Below are positions 63,898-64,000 of a DNA stretch of 64,000 nt, one piece after another; positions within the stretch are counted from its first letter, which is position 1, and each line of letters opens with the position of its first letter. The DNA lies in NCBI RefSeq assembly GCF_902806485.1, contig NZ_CADCWT010000002.1:1-64000 (forward strand), given 5' to 3'. This stretch comes from Candidatus Frankia alpina (GTDB taxonomy: Bacteria; Actinomycetota; Actinomycetes; Frankiales; Frankiaceae). Position numbers and translations under genes: made by a program. The notes under the pieces were generated by a model. That model was not told the DNA's origin, made no database searches, and saw nothing but the letters and a program-made list of their open reading frames with translations.

Positions 63898-64000
63898 CTG
63901 GTTGGGGACGCCGCGCTGGCGGAACTGTCATCAGGATGACGGTCAAGTTTTTGCGTGTTCACCGGATCAGTCAGGGGGCATGTGGCATGCTCTTGACTTT
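63898..64000. other. Window end after acyP
   Basis: About 100 bases remain with no complete feature. GCATG-TG-GCATGC near 63978-63991 is a small repeat. The next gene starts beyond the window. Confidence 0.3.

Overview
The window is a chromosomal segment of a very GC-rich actinobacterium. The sequence content and the protein styles point to Frankia or a close relative, but the species cannot be fixed from sequence alone. The evidence is G/C-ending codons, frequent GTG starts, an F420 gene (cofC), an NAD-dependent ligase next to gatCAB, a PASTA-type Ser/Thr kinase, and a gene order that, from memory, closely tracks the Mycobacterium tuberculosis stretch from iscS-like/mnmA down to rnc/fpg/acyP.

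Layout: (1) 1-5.6 kb holds icmF, a MarR regulator and an orphan mycofactocin-type glycosyltransferase with a frameshift. (2) 5.6-16 kb is a housekeeping block: cysteine desulfurase, mnmA, a MetE-like protein, ligA, an ACT-domain protein, gatC, gatA, a small membrane protein and gatB. (3) 16.3-18.1 kb is a broken penicillin-binding protein gene. (4) 18.1-32.5 kb is a branched-chain amino acid supercluster: an ilv attenuator with a leader peptide, ilvB, ilvN, ilvC, serA, a septum-formation-like membrane protein, a leu leader peptide, leuA, leuB, ilvE, a broken CBS-domain gene, a Crp-family regulator and cimA. (5) 32.7-37 kb carries a small HiPIP-like protein, a FAH-family hydrolase, tRNA-Gln and tRNA-Glu, a repeat- and palindrome-rich gap and an orphan histidine kinase. 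(6) 37-45.5 kb has a PASTA Ser/Thr kinase, an IclR regulator divergent from leuC-leuD, hupB, and ppk. (7) 46-48.6 kb is a twice-frameshifted GGDEF-EAL gene. (8) 48.6-54.5 kb has cofC, gpsA, thiD, a stand-alone Lrp-type RAM domain, a DUF3515 lipoprotein, ddl and an HNH-endonuclease remnant. (9) 54.5-64 kb has rpmB, recG-rsmD-coaD, yceD-rpmF-plsX-like-rnc, mutM, a DUF2786 gene, a small lipoprotein and acyP.

Functional themes: valine, leucine and isoleucine synthesis is nearly complete here. Only ilvD and a threonine deaminase are missing, and cimA offers a threonine-independent route to isoleucine that reuses LeuBCD. Two leader peptides, one with Ile-Leu-Val codons and one with four Leu codons, mark attenuation of ilvBNC and leuA. 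GatCAB and the tRNA-Gln/tRNA-Glu pair fit the indirect Gln-tRNA route. Several genes look leaderless, with a TANNNT -10 box six to nine bases before the start codon.

The most unusual signal is the distribution of broken genes. At least seven single-base frameshifts and one internal deletion hit accessory genes (mftF-like, PBP, CBS, GGDEF-EAL, DUF2786, HNH), while the roughly 40 kb of biosynthetic and housekeeping genes read cleanly. That fits ongoing gene decay better than random sequencing error, although most of the indels can be placed in short G or C runs and need checking. I found no CRISPR array, intact insertion sequence, prophage or biosynthetic gene cluster.
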